From Cypionkella psychrotolerans (GTDB lineage: Bacteria > Pseudomonadota > Alphaproteobacteria > Rhodobacterales > Rhodobacteraceae): a stretch of DNA of 64,000 nt. Both the position numbers and the translations under genes were made by a program. Each line of letters opens with the position of its first letter. The first letter of the stretch is position 1. The stretch is taken from NCBI RefSeq assembly GCF_001294535.1, contig NZ_LGIC01000017.1, forward strand, positions 39,981 through 103,980, in the 5' to 3' direction. Under the pieces are notes generated by a model. The model saw nothing but the letters and a program-made list of their open reading frames with translations, ran no database searches and had not been told where the DNA came from. Below are positions 16,659 through 25,493 of the stretch, piece by piece.

Positions 16659-18272
16659 TTACTTGGTTGCAAGCCAGTAGGTGGCACCAAGATCTACTGC
16701 GCCACCAGTGTAGAAGTCTTTAACGTTGGCGCGCACCCCGGTTTGGCGGGCTTGCTGGAACATCACGATGAACGGTGCGGTTTCGCGGAATTTCTTCTGC
16801 AAAGCGGCATACATCTCAACGCGTTTGGCCGGGTCTTGCTCCAAAGCGGCGGCTTTGGATTCGGCGGTCATCTCACCCGGATCGTAAGCGTTGCGCCATG
16901 CCAGATAGCCGGTGTTGTTGGCGGCATCCGAGTTATCGGGGTTTTCGGCAAAGGTCGAGGAGTTGGTGTTCGGATCGGGATAATCCGGCCCCCAGGTTTG
17001 CAGCGTGCCGTCGTGCTGGCGGGCGCGGTATTCTTTCAGCTGCTCGGCACCTTCACCGACGCTGAGGTCAACCTTGATACCGGCTTGGCCGAAGGTGTTC
17101 TGGATCGACTGCGCCACATCCATGCGGTCGGCGGCGTTGCGGACCGACAGCTTGATCGCCGGGTCCTTGATGCCGGATTCCGCGATCAGCGCCTTGGCTT
17201 TCTCGATATCCAAGGAATAGGGGTTGTCATCCAAAGCGCCCAGATAGCCCGACGGCAGGAAGTTTTGGTGAACGACGGCGGCACCCTTCATGAAGGTGTC
17301 GGCCATGCCCTGATAGTCTACCGCCCAGCGCATCGCGTCGAGGAATTTGGCGTTCTTGTAGTTTTCGTTCTTTTGGTTGAACGACAGATAATAAATCTGG
17401 CCGCCAACGTCTTCTTGGATCGCCACATCGGCATTGCCAGCCATGCCAGCGACATCCACCGGAGTCAGCGTGCGGGCGATGTCGATATCGCCTTTTTCAA
17501 GCTGCAAACGCTCGGTCGCAGCTTCGGGCACATGCGTCACGAAGACCTTGGCCATTTTGGCATCGCCGCGCCAATAGCCGGGGCGCATCTCCAGAACGTA
17601 ACCCTCGTTTGGCTTGAAGGATTTCAGCGTATAGGCCCCAGTGCCTGCCGAATGGGTTTTCAGATATTCGTTGCCCAGATCGCTGACGCCATCGGTGACG
17701 ACTTCGTTTGCTTTGACAACATCAGCATCGACAATCGAAGCCACGCCAGCGGTCAGGCAGTTATACAGGAAGGTCGGCGCATAGGGCTTATCAACCTTGA
17801 CGGTCACAGTGTCGCCTGCACCAGTGATCATGCTGTCGACGGTTTCTGCCGTCCAACCGAATTGGTTCAGGATGAACGCTGGGGTTTTGTTCAGCTTGAC
17901 CGCGCGTTGCAGCGAATAGGCGGCGGCTTCAGCCGTCACCGGATTGCCGGACGAGAAGGTCAGGCCAGCCTTCATCTTGAAAGTATAAGTCAGGCCATCT
18001 TCGGCCACCGTCCAGCTTTCGGCCAGACCGGGGATGATTTGCAGAGTGGTCGGGTCGATCTCAACCAGACCGTCATAGGTGTTATTCACCACATCGAGGC
18101 CAGAGAATTCGTAGGCCTCATGCGGGTCCAGCGATACGATGTCGTCAATCGCGCCCGCCAGCACCAGCGTATCGGCTGGGGTTTCGGCCATCAGTGCGGC
18201 AGGCGCGGTGCCCAGCATCAAAGCGGCAATCGCAACAGCGCCCACGCGGCGCAGCGTCGGTTCAAGTAGCAT
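16659..18272 (-). CDS. Peptide ABC transporter substrate-binding protein (SBP family 5)
   Basis: 537 residues with a signal peptide (VGAVAIAALMLGTAPAALMAE) and the family 5 fold: DIVSLDPHEAYEFSG near the N terminus, TFKMKAGLTFSSGNPVTAEAAAYS-type region, and YSLDIEKAKALIAESG in lobe II. It is periplasmic and delivers peptides or a similar solute to the permeases encoded downstream. ATG at 18272 with GGGAG at good spacing. First gene of the operon 18272-13082; its promoter should lie in the divergent gap shared with the second M19 dipeptidase. Peptide specificity is inferred from the flanking dipeptidases. Confidence 0.92.
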   Translation of the reverse strand: MLLEPTLRRVGAVAIAALMLGTAPAALMAETPADTLVLAGAIDDIVSLDPHEAYEFSGLDVVNNTYDGLVEIDPTTLQIIPGLAESWTVAEDGLTYTFKMKAGLTFSSGNPVTAEAAAYSLQRAVKLNKTPAFILNQFGWTAETVDSMITGAGDTVTVKVDKPYAPTFLYNCLTAGVASIVDADVVKANEVVTDGVSDLGNEYLKTHSAGTGAYTLKSFKPNEGYVLEMRPGYWRGDAKMAKVFVTHVPEAATERLQLEKGDIDIARTLTPVDVAGMAGNADVAIQEDVGGQIYYLSFNQKNENYKNAKFLDAMRWAVDYQGMADTFMKGAAVVHQNFLPSGYLGALDDNPYSLDIEKAKALIAESGIKDPAIKLSVRNAADRMDVAQSIQNTFGQAGIKVDLSVGEGAEQLKEYRARQHDGTLQTWGPDYPDPNTNSSTFAENPDNSDAANNTGYLAWRNAYDPGEMTAESKAAALEQDPAKRVEMYAALQKKFRETAPFIVMFQQARQTGVRANVKDFYTGGAVDLGATYWLATK

Positions 18273-18435
18273 GGAAGACTCCCTGTTTTATCATCGTTTT
18301 TTCATTGCCGTCCCTGAGTCTCTTTGAGCCTCGGGTATTTCCTGACCGATTGGGCAACTTTCATGCGGGCTTGTCAACAGCGCCTTGCGGCGCGAAACTG
18401 ACGGCAGCGGGCAGTTTCACAACAGAATTGGCAAA

Positions 18436-19467
18436 ATGTCAGACTTTTCAATCTTCGACGGGCATAATGATCTGCTGTCCTGCCTCTGGGCAGAAAAATC
18501 CTTCTCGGGTGAGGCATTTTTTAGCGGACGCGATGGCGATCTTGATCTGGCAAAATGTCGGGCGGGTGGCTTTGCGGGCGGTTTCTTTGCGGTTTGGGTG
18601 GGCGGCGCGCCGGGAACCGGGCCTGATCCGATGGCGACTTACCGCGAATTTCCGGCGATAGATGCGGCACGGGCCGAGCGGCAAACACTTGAACAGATTG
18701 CGATTCTGCTGCGGATGCAGCGCGCGCGGCCAGATGCGATCCGGCTGTGTCGTTCGGTGGCCGAGATTGCCAGCGCCCGCGCCGCTGGGGCGATTGCGGC
18801 GATTCTGCATATTGAGGGCGTTGAGGGGATTGCTGCAAATCTGGACGCATTGCATGTTTTCTATGCGGCGGGCCTGCGCTCGCTTGGCCCGGTATGGAGC
18901 CGTCCGAACATTTTCGGCCATGGCGTGCCGTTCAATTTCCCCGCCAGCCCGGATACTGGGCCGGGGCTGACCGAGGCCGGGCTGCGGCTGGTGCGGGAAT
19001 GTGATGCCTTGGGGGTGTTGCTGGACTTAAGCCATCTGAATGAAGCCGGGTTCTGGGATGTGGCGCGGGTGTCGGCCAAGCCCTTGGTGGCCACCCATTC
19101 CAACGCCCATGCCATCACCGCATCTACCCGCAATCTGACCGACCGCCAGCTTGCAGCGATCAAGGACAGCGGCGGGTTGGTGGGACTGAACTTCGGCTGC
19201 GCCTTCCTGCGCCCGGACGGGATCAAGAATCCTGCGACAGGCCCAGAAGACATGCTGCGCCACCTTGATCACTTGCTGTCACACTTGGGCGAGGACGGTG
19301 TGGCGCTGGGCTCGGATTTCGACGGCACGATGATTCCGAACTTTATCAGCGATGCCAGTGGGCTGCCCAAGCTTGTCGGCGCGATGCACGCCCACTTTGG
19401 CGCGGCGCTCACCGAAAAACTGTGCTGGAGCAACTGGCAGGGACTGCTGGCGCGGGTGATCGGCTGA
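18436..19467 (+). CDS. Membrane dipeptidase (peptidase M19), copy 2
   Basis: 343 residues, paralogous to the gene at 11931-12989. Metal-site features: FDGHND (H10, D12), ILHIEGVE, THSNAHAIT, STRNLTDRQ and GSDFDG. Like copy 1 it lacks a signal peptide, fitting a cytoplasmic role on imported peptides. Start ATG at 18436; an upstream frame to 18385 has no family similarity. It reads away from the ABC operon across a 163-bp divergent gap and was probably placed there by duplication. Whether the two copies differ in substrate cannot be read from the sequence. Confidence 0.92.
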   Translation: MSDFSIFDGHNDLLSCLWAEKSFSGEAFFSGRDGDLDLAKCRAGGFAGGFFAVWVGGAPGTGPDPMATYREFPAIDAARAERQTLEQIAILLRMQRARPDAIRLCRSVAEIASARAAGAIAAILHIEGVEGIAANLDALHVFYAAGLRSLGPVWSRPNIFGHGVPFNFPASPDTGPGLTEAGLRLVRECDALGVLLDLSHLNEAGFWDVARVSAKPLVATHSNAHAITASTRNLTDRQLAAIKDSGGLVGLNFGCAFLRPDGIKNPATGPEDMLRHLDHLLSHLGEDGVALGSDFDGTMIPNFISDASGLPKLVGAMHAHFGAALTEKLCWSNWQGLLARVIG

Positions 19468-19498
19468 GATCATAGCGCGCGGGTGCCGAGGTACTCGG

Positions 19499-20422
19499 TC
19501 AGACGCGGGTGATGTCTTCGGTCATGTCCCAGATCAGCCGACCGATCTGCGGGAAAGCCTGTGGGTTGGTTTGCGCCATGCCCTGCCCTTGCGTGGTCAG
19601 CACGATGGTCAAGGGCTTTCGACCCTCGGCTTGCCAGCGGATCATATCATGCTTGAACCAACTGGTTTTGGTATCGCCCGTCCACAGGTTATGCCCGGCT
19701 TTCGACCATATTTGAACGTCCTCCGGCAAATCGCCGCCAAGATATTCCGACAGTTGATAGGCCGGATTTGCGGCGTCTGGGCTGGCTTTGTCGCGCTGCA
19801 AGATCGCTTGCGCGCGGGCTTTTGAGGGTGGCGACAGCGGCAGGGTGCCGTCAAACAACTCCCACAGCAGTCGTGCGGCGGCAAGCGGGGTGAGGCGGTT
19901 GAGATGTGCGCCGTCGGCTCCGGCAAACTGCGCCTCGCGCCCGTAACGGGTGTCGTCCATTAGCTTTTGCGCGATGCTGCAGCCCTGCCATTCCTCCCAG
20001 CCCAGCGCCCAGAAGAACCGGTTCAGACGTTCGCGCTTGTTGACCCAATCGAGATATTCCGCGCCATGCAATAGCGTGTCGCCGGTGGTGCCGGTGATCA
20101 GGTCGATGGCGTAGTTGGTGGCCCCATTCGACGACCAGCGGATCATGTCGCGCAAAGCCCGATCCATCTCGCCATGCGGGGCGATGCGGGCATCTTCCAA
20201 CAGCGCGAGCGCATGGATCAGGTGGAAAGTTTTCACCAAGGAACACGGGTAGACCGGGATTTCGCCGCGATGGGCAAAGCCTTCAGGGCCCTCCACGCCT
20301 TGGGTGATCAGCACGAGGCCGAAGCTTTCAGGATCGAGCCCCTGCGCGCCGTGCTGGCCGATCAGCGCTGCAGTGATGCGAGCCCCAAGTGCCGACCAGT
20401 CGGGGGTTTCGGTGAAGAGCAT
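19499..20422 (-). CDS. Serine hydrolase of the class A beta-lactamase fold
   Basis: 307 residues. The SxxK motif is SLVK (S61, K64), the SxN-like motif is SSN (about 97-99) and a K-[ST]-G equivalent appears as KAG in WSKAGHN. The protein lacks a signal peptide, and the third motif carries Ala rather than Thr/Ser, so it is more likely an esterase or amidase relative than a resistance enzyme. The start ATG at 20422 has a strong AGGAGG; the much longer open frame upstream runs antisense through the next gene and is not coding. Convergent with the second dipeptidase gene. Confidence 0.8.
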   Translation of the reverse strand: MLFTETPDWSALGARITAALIGQHGAQGLDPESFGLVLITQGVEGPEGFAHRGEIPVYPCSLVKTFHLIHALALLEDARIAPHGEMDRALRDMIRWSSNGATNYAIDLITGTTGDTLLHGAEYLDWVNKRERLNRFFWALGWEEWQGCSIAQKLMDDTRYGREAQFAGADGAHLNRLTPLAAARLLWELFDGTLPLSPPSKARAQAILQRDKASPDAANPAYQLSEYLGGDLPEDVQIWSKAGHNLWTGDTKTSWFKHDMIRWQAEGRKPLTIVLTTQGQGMAQTNPQAFPQIGRLIWDMTEDITRV

Positions 20423-20533
20423 GCGGGCCTCCTGATTTTGCCGCAGCTTAGGGTGCGGCAGGCCGAAATAAAGCCCGCTATCGCAGCGTTGGGCGGCTTG
20501 ATCTTCGGGCCTGTGATCGGTTAGCCACAGCGC

Positions 20534-20905
20534 ATGAGCCGCTTTGCCCGCCAATTTGCCCAAAATGTGATGGTGCTGCTTTTGGCAGTCGCCTTGGGTG
20601 TGTTGGGCTTTGGCCACCGCATGGCGCTGCACGATTCGGTGGATCTCAGCGCCTATGCGATGCCGGACGGCACGTTGCCGGAGTTGTGCCATGATGGCGG
20701 CACAGCGGAGCATGGTCAGAAAGAGCAACCACCCTGCCCCGCCTGTCGGATAATCGCGGCGGTGGAACTGCCCCCCGTCATCACCCTGCCCCCGGTGCAA
20801 CTGGAGCCCGTCGCTGTGATTTGGCCGGATGTGGCCTTGGCAGATGCCAGCGCCCACCCGCCGCGCGCGCCGCCCGCGCGAGGGCCGCCGACTGTCCTGA
20901 TCTAA
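20534..20905 (+). CDS. Small membrane-anchored Cys/His protein (DUF2946-like)
   Basis: 123 residues: one N-terminal hydrophobic helix (VMVLLLAVALGVLGFGH), then His residues, LCHDGG..EHG and a CPACR pair, then a Pro-rich end. This resembles DUF2946 proteins, often found beside TonB receptors, PepSY proteins and copper or iron genes. It is followed 53 bp later by a PepSY membrane protein and is probably in the same transcript. A metal-related periplasmic role is inferred from the Cys/His content and neighbour only. Confidence 0.65.
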   Translation: MSRFARQFAQNVMVLLLAVALGVLGFGHRMALHDSVDLSAYAMPDGTLPELCHDGGTAEHGQKEQPPCPACRIIAAVELPPVITLPPVQLEPVAVIWPDVALADASAHPPRAPPARGPPTVLI

Positions 20906-20958
20906 GTGCAACTGCGGGCTCTGCCCGTTTCCTTGGCTTTTTTCTGGGATGATCCCTT

Positions 20959-22347
20959 ATGTCTGATACCAATACTGCGCCTTCGGGCGTCAATAAACTC
21001 TATTTCGCGGTCTGGCGCTGGCACTTTTACGCCGGGCTTTATGTCATTCCGTTTCTGATCATGCTCGCGATCACCGGTATCGTGATGGTCTGGTTCACCG
21101 CCGTAGCGCCGGAATATGGCGAGCGGTTGCAGATTGCGCCGCAGACCCAAACCCTGAGCATTACCGATCAGGCCAGCGCTGCGCTGGCGAGCCATCCCGA
21201 GGGCAAGATCGGCCAATATATCGCACCGCATGACGCGATGACTCCGGCGATTTACCGGGTGGATTTGGCGGAAGGCCAGCGGATGATCGCGGTTGATCCC
21301 TACACGGGAGCGGTGCTGCGCGACACCGAGAATGGCGCGACGTGGTATACTTTGGCCAATGACATCCACGGCACGCTGCTGATCGGCGATCTGGGTGATC
21401 GGTTGGTCGAGATTGCGGCATCGCTGGGAATGCTGTTGGTGGTGAGCGGGCTGTATCTGGTTTGGCCGCGCCATGGGGCGGGCTTGCGCAGCCTTCTGCT
21501 GCCAGATTTGCGCGCCAAGGGGCGGGCTTGGTGGAAGTCATTGCACGGCGTGCTGGGGTTCTGGATTTCGCTGGGTCTGGTGTTCTTCCTGATCTCCGGC
21601 CTCGCTTGGAGCGGGATTTGGGGCGAGCGCTATGTGCAGTCTTGGTCCACGTTTCCGGCGGCGAAATGGGACAATGTGCCGCTGTCGGACAAGCGGCACA
21701 AGGACATGAACATGACCGCCGATGACACGGTGCCTTGGGGGTTGGAGCAGACGCAGATGCCTGCGTCAGGCTCGCATGCCGGGGTGACGGGGCTTGCGAT
21801 TGGGGTTCCTGTAAGCTTGGAAAACATCGTGGCTTTGGGGCGGACGATTGGATTTAAGGGTCGTTTTCAGGTGGCGCTGCCGGCGGATGAGGCCGGGGTT
21901 TGGACGCTGAGCCAAGATTCCAACAGCTACGATGGCCCGGACCCGACGGCGGATCGCACCGTGCATATCGACCAATACACGGGCAAGATTTTGGCCAGCG
22001 TGGGGTTTGCCGATTACGGATTGGCGGCGAAGTCGATGGCGGTGGGCATTGCGCTGCATGAGGGGCAGTTGGGGCTGTGGAACGTGGTGCTGAACATCGC
22101 GTTTTGCGGGGTCGTGGTGTTTGTCTGCTTAAGCGGCGTGGTGATGTGGTGGAAACGCCGCCCGAGCGGTGTACTGCGGTTGGCAGCACCTCCGATGCCC
22201 GCGGGCGTGCCGTTGCGCGGTGTGGCGGTGATAGCGCTGGTGTTGGGGGTGGCGTTTCCAATGCTGGGGCTGACGCTGGCGGCGGTGCTGCTGGTGGATT
22301 TTCTGGTGTTGCAGAACGTGCCTAGGATGAAGCGGGCGTTCAGTTGA
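20959..22347 (+). CDS. PepSY-associated TM helix protein (PiuB-type)
   Basis: 462 residues. An N-terminal helix with WRWHFYAGLYVIPFLIMLAITG (region 15-40), two periplasmic PepSY segments (IYRVDLAEGQRMIAVDPYTGAVL and VHIDQYTGKILA regions), central helices with WWKSLHGVLGFW, and C-terminal helices. This is the iron-regulated PepSY_TM/PiuB architecture, associated with ferric-siderophore reduction or metal uptake. Conserved His residues in helices could bind heme or metal. Probably co-transcribed with the small Cys/His protein upstream. A hairpin follows. Confidence 0.88.
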   Translation: MSDTNTAPSGVNKLYFAVWRWHFYAGLYVIPFLIMLAITGIVMVWFTAVAPEYGERLQIAPQTQTLSITDQASAALASHPEGKIGQYIAPHDAMTPAIYRVDLAEGQRMIAVDPYTGAVLRDTENGATWYTLANDIHGTLLIGDLGDRLVEIAASLGMLLVVSGLYLVWPRHGAGLRSLLLPDLRAKGRAWWKSLHGVLGFWISLGLVFFLISGLAWSGIWGERYVQSWSTFPAAKWDNVPLSDKRHKDMNMTADDTVPWGLEQTQMPASGSHAGVTGLAIGVPVSLENIVALGRTIGFKGRFQVALPADEAGVWTLSQDSNSYDGPDPTADRTVHIDQYTGKILASVGFADYGLAAKSMAVGIALHEGQLGLWNVVLNIAFCGVVVFVCLSGVVMWWKRRPSGVLRLAAPPMPAGVPLRGVAVIALVLGVAFPMLGLTLAAVLLVDFLVLQNVPRMKRAFS

Positions 22348-22353
22348 CGGATC

Positions 22354-22382
22354 GGTCGCGGCGGGGATTTCCTGCCGCGACC
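22354..22382 (+). terminator. Perfect 9-bp hairpin after the PepSY gene
   Basis: GGTCGCGGC (22354-22362) pairs with GCCGCGACC (22374-22382), starting 6 nt after the stop codon. There is no T-run, so termination would be weak or Rho-assisted. It separates the PepSY gene from the BKACE operon. Confidence 0.5.
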
Positions 22383-22437
22383 ACGCTCTGGCAAAGGGAT
22401 TGGCTTCGTGGCAGGGTGGCGGCTGCGGAGGGTCTTC

Positions 22438-23364
22438 ATGTCAAAAATCATCATTTCCTGTGCGATCACCGGGTCAATCCACACGCCGTCAATGTCAGAG
22501 TTCTTGCCAATAACGGGCGCGCAGATTGCGGGTTCGGCGATTGAGGCGGCAGAGGCGGGGGCTGCGATTTTGCACCTGCACGCGCGGGTGCCGGAAACCG
22601 GGCGGCCCTCCAGCGATCCGGCGCATTGGGCTGGGTTTCTGGGGGCGATCAAGGCGGGCTGCAACGGCGTGGTGAACATGACCACAGGTGGGTCGGCGGT
22701 GATGAGCCTCGCGCAGCGGCTGGCGGCTCCGATGCAGTTTCGGCCCGAGATGTGCAGCTTGAACATGGGGTCGATGAATTTCGCACTGTATCCGATGGCG
22801 GCGAAGATTTCGCAGTGGAAATACGATTGGGAAAAGCCGTTTCTGGAAGGCTCGGATGATCTGGTGTTCAAGAACACCCCGCGCGATATCGCGTTTGTTT
22901 TGAATGAGATGGGCGTGCAGCGTGGCGCGCGGTTCGAGTTTGAATGTTATGATGTCAGCCATCTATACATGCTGAAGCATTTCGTGGATCGCGAGGCGGT
23001 CGTGGCCCCGCTGTTCATCCAATTTGTGTTTGGCGTGCTGGGCGGCATGGCGGCGGACCCTGATATGTTGATGCTGATGAAGCGCACGGCGGATCGGTTG
23101 TTCGGGGCGGATTACCAGTTTTCGGTCTTGGCGGCCGGGCGCAATCAGATCCCGATGGCGACGATAGCGGCAGCACTGGGCGGGCATGTGCGGGTGGGGT
23201 TGGAGGATAATCTTTATCTGTCGAAAGGCGTGCTGGCGCGGTCCAATGCCGAGCAGGTGCGACAGATCCGGGGGATTGTTGAGGGGTTGGGGCGTGAGGT
23301 CGCGACCCCCGATGAGGCGCGGGCGATGCTGGGGTTGAAAGGTGCGGCAGAGGTGGCGTTTTGA
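22438..23364 (+). CDS. 3-keto-5-aminohexanoate cleavage / BKACE family protein (DUF849)
   Basis: 308 residues. Beta-keto acid cleavage enzymes split a beta-keto acid with acetyl-CoA into a CoA ester and acetoacetate, using a zinc ion. Features seen: HLHAR (zinc ligands H46, H48), ETGRPSSDP, NMTTGGS and VRVGLEDNLYLSKG near the C terminus with the conserved Glu. The exact substrate in this large family is not predictable by eye. The ATG at 22438 has GGAGGG 5 nt upstream. The stop overlaps the GNAT start, so the three genes 22438-24841 form a coupled operon. Confidence 0.9.
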   Translation: MSKIIISCAITGSIHTPSMSEFLPITGAQIAGSAIEAAEAGAAILHLHARVPETGRPSSDPAHWAGFLGAIKAGCNGVVNMTTGGSAVMSLAQRLAAPMQFRPEMCSLNMGSMNFALYPMAAKISQWKYDWEKPFLEGSDDLVFKNTPRDIAFVLNEMGVQRGARFEFECYDVSHLYMLKHFVDREAVVAPLFIQFVFGVLGGMAADPDMLMLMKRTADRLFGADYQFSVLAAGRNQIPMATIAAALGGHVRVGLEDNLYLSKGVLARSNAEQVRQIRGIVEGLGREVATPDEARAMLGLKGAAEVAF

Positions 23365-23831
23365 TTGACTATCGTTTGGCCGTGGCGGCGGATGCCGGCC
23401 TGATCCATGCCATGCTGTCCGAGATGGCCGAGGCTGAAGGCAGCGTAATTGGCGGCGGGGTGGCAAGCCTGTTGCAGCATGGCTTTGGGGCCGAGCCGCG
23501 GTTTCGCGTGGTGCTGGTGGAGGAGCGCGGGATCGCGCTGGGATTCTGTCTGTTCCTACCCGAGTACTCCAGTTGGCGTGGGGCTATGGGGCTGTTTGTG
23601 CAGGATATTTACCTCAATCACGCCGCGCGCGGTAAGGGGCTGGGGCGCGGCTTGTTGGCGGCGGCTTTGGCACATGGGCAGGATTGGCAGCCCAGCTTCA
23701 TGGCACTGATGGTCAAGCGCAGCAATGTCTTGGCGATTGGATTTTACCAAACCTTGGGCTTTGCGCTCCGCGATGCCTCTGACCCGTATATTCTTGAGGG
23801 AGAGGGCCTGACAGCCCTGATGCAGCCATGA
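23361..23831 (+). CDS. GNAT family N-acetyltransferase
   Basis: 156 residues with the acetyl-CoA pocket motif RGKGLGRGLL (about 90-99) and the NVLAIGFYQTLGF ending typical of diamine or small-amine acetyltransferases. The start is a TTG at 23361 overlapping the BKACE stop (TTGA); no ATG fits better. It overlaps the next gene by ATGA. Placement directly before an acetylpolyamine-amidohydrolase-type gene suggests an amine substrate that is acetylated and later deacetylated; this is inference. Confidence 0.85.
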   Translation: MIDYRLAVAADAGLIHAMLSEMAEAEGSVIGGGVASLLQHGFGAEPRFRVVLVEERGIALGFCLFLPEYSSWRGAMGLFVQDIYLNHAARGKGLGRGLLAAALAHGQDWQPSFMALMVKRSNVLAIGFYQTLGFALRDASDPYILEGEGLTALMQP

Positions 23832-24841
23832 TCACGGTGTTTGACGACGCGCAGCGGGCGCACGATCCGCAGTTTTTCCTGTCCTCGGGCGCGCGTAAGC
23901 CCTGCCCCGAACAGCCCGCGCGGGTGGATGCTTTGCTGGGGGCTGTGCGGCGGATGGAGGGTGCGGTGGTGCAAGCGCCGGATGCCGGGTTGGGGCCGAT
24001 TTTGGCGGTGCATCCGCAGAGGTATGTGACGTTTTTGCAGGGGATATACGCGCGGTGGACGCGGATTGAGGGCGCCTCGGCCGAGGTCATTCCGAATGTG
24101 CATCCGGCCAGCCGTCTGGATGGCTATCCGCTGTCAGCGGTGGGTCAGGCGGGGTTTCATATGACCGATACCTCGTGTCCGATCTCGGCGCAGACATGGG
24201 GGGCCGCCTATGCTTCGGCGCAAACGGCGGTGCATGCGGCCGATTTGGTGTTGGGCGGCGAGCGGTCGGCTTACGCGTTGTGCCGCCCGCCGGGGCATCA
24301 TGCTTTTGCCGAACTGGCGGGCGGGTTTTGCTATCTGAACAACTCCGGCATTGCAGCCCAAAGGCTGACCGATGCCGGGCGGCGGGTGGCGATTTTGGAC
24401 GTGGATTTGCACCACGGCAACGGCACGCAGGGCATGTTCTACGCGCGGGGCGATGTGCTGACGGTGTCGCTGCACGCGCATCCAGAGCGGTTTTATCCGT
24501 TCTTCTGGGGTTATGAGGGCGAGTTTGGCGAAGGAGATGGCGTAGGGGCCAACCTGAACCTGCCTTTGGCGCGCGGCACTGGCGATGCGGGGTTCTTGGT
24601 GGCTTTGGCGCAGGGCATTGAAAGGGTGCAGGCTTGGGGTGCGGATACTCTGGTGCTGGCGCTAGGCTTGGATGCGTTCGAGGGCGATCCGTTTGCCGGG
24701 CTGTCGGTGACCACACCGGGCTTTGCGGTGATTGGGCGGGCGGTGGCGGCGATGGGGCTTCCCTGCGTGATCGTGCAGGAGGGCGGGTATTTGTGCCCGG
24801 AGTTAGGGGATAATTTGGAGGCGGTGTTGCGGGCTTGGTAG
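23828..24841 (+). CDS. Histone deacetylase family protein / acetylpolyamine amidohydrolase
   Basis: 337 residues. The zinc amidohydrolase core is clear: RPPGHHA (catalytic His pair), GFCYLNN, and DVDLHHGNGTQ (metal ligands Asp, His). DAFEGDP supplies the second metal Asp. Bacterial relatives remove acetyl groups from acetylated polyamines or other small amines. ATG at 23828 overlaps the GNAT stop. Last gene of the BKACE-GNAT-deacetylase operon; an intergenic repeat follows the stop. Confidence 0.9.
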   Translation: MITVFDDAQRAHDPQFFLSSGARKPCPEQPARVDALLGAVRRMEGAVVQAPDAGLGPILAVHPQRYVTFLQGIYARWTRIEGASAEVIPNVHPASRLDGYPLSAVGQAGFHMTDTSCPISAQTWGAAYASAQTAVHAADLVLGGERSAYALCRPPGHHAFAELAGGFCYLNNSGIAAQRLTDAGRRVAILDVDLHHGNGTQGMFYARGDVLTVSLHAHPERFYPFFWGYEGEFGEGDGVGANLNLPLARGTGDAGFLVALAQGIERVQAWGADTLVLALGLDAFEGDPFAGLSVTTPGFAVIGRAVAAMGLPCVIVQEGGYLCPELGDNLEAVLRAW

Positions 24842-24864
24842 GCGGCACTGGCCGCAACTTCGGA

Positions 24865-24898
24865 GCCTCCGGCGGGGATATTTGAGCGCAGAGGATGA
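24865..24898 (+). repeat. Dispersed intergenic repeat, GATATTT tail
   Basis: Same 34 nt as 7614-7647 (GCCTCCGGCGGG, GATATTTGAGCGCAGAGG, ATGA). It fills the convergent gap between the deacetylase-like gene and the histidine phosphatase gene. Confidence 0.85.
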
Positions 24899-24911
24899 CC
24901 TAAGCGGGAGT

Positions 24912-25493
24912 TTAGGCGGGGATTTCGGTGATCGTATCGCCTTCGGTGAGCGCGAAGAAGGCGTCTTGTGGCACGGGGAGCCTGTGGCTTTCGATCTCGG
25001 TCAGACCTGCCCACTGGGCGCGGATCACCCGACTGACGACGGCATGGGCGACGATGATTTTCACCGGAGTGGGATCGGATTGGATGTCGCGCAGCGCGGC
25101 TTTGAGGCGGGCGGCGAAGATGGCGTAGGTTTCGCCATCGGGGGAGTGGAACCACCAAGCCTCGGGCGGAACAGAGGCGCGCAGGCCGGGGTGGGCGGTG
25201 TCGATCTCAAGGTCGGTTTTGCCGTCCCATGACCCCATGCCGATTTCCATCAGGCGGGGGTCGAGGGTGATTTCTGGGTTGCCAAGCTCGGCTGCGATCA
25301 GGCGGGCGGAGTGGTGGGCGCGGCCTAACGGGCTGGCGTAGATGCGAAACTCCGACAGGTTGAGGCTGGTAAGGCGGCGGCCCATCGCCGTGGCCTGCGC
25401 TTGGCCCATCGCGGTGAGGTTGCTGTCGACCTGACCTTGGCGACGGCCAATGGCGTTGAATTCGGTTTGGCCGTGGCGGCAGAGATAGATCAT
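24912..25493 (-). CDS. Histidine phosphatase family protein
   Basis: 193 residues. The catalytic RHGQTEFN lies at the N terminus (His7), with a second His in VAHAVVSRV and the acid in MEIGMGSWDGK. Members dephosphorylate sugar phosphates, phosphoglycerate or proteins. The start ATG at 25493 overlaps the upstream stop by ATGA, so it is translationally coupled to the dimethylformamidase-like gene, which is itself coupled to a GAPDH paralogue. That context favours a small phosphorylated metabolite as substrate; inferred. Confidence 0.88.
   Translation of the reverse strand: MIYLCRHGQTEFNAIGRRQGQVDSNLTAMGQAQATAMGRRLTSLNLSEFRIYASPLGRAHHSARLIAAELGNPEITLDPRLMEIGMGSWDGKTDLEIDTAHPGLRASVPPEAWWFHSPDGETYAIFAARLKAALRDIQSDPTPVKIIVAHAVVSRVIRAQWAGLTEIESHRLPVPQDAFFALTEGDTITEIPA

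Noticed and set aside
19499..20422. Calling the serine hydrolase an antibiotic-resistance beta-lactamase
   Set aside because: No signal peptide, third motif is KAG rather than KTG/KSG, and there is no ampR-like regulator; only the fold can be supported.
22440..23364. Assigning the BKACE enzyme as lysine-fermentation kce
   Set aside because: The BKACE family is broad and no other lysine-fermentation genes are nearby, so no substrate-specific symbol is justified.
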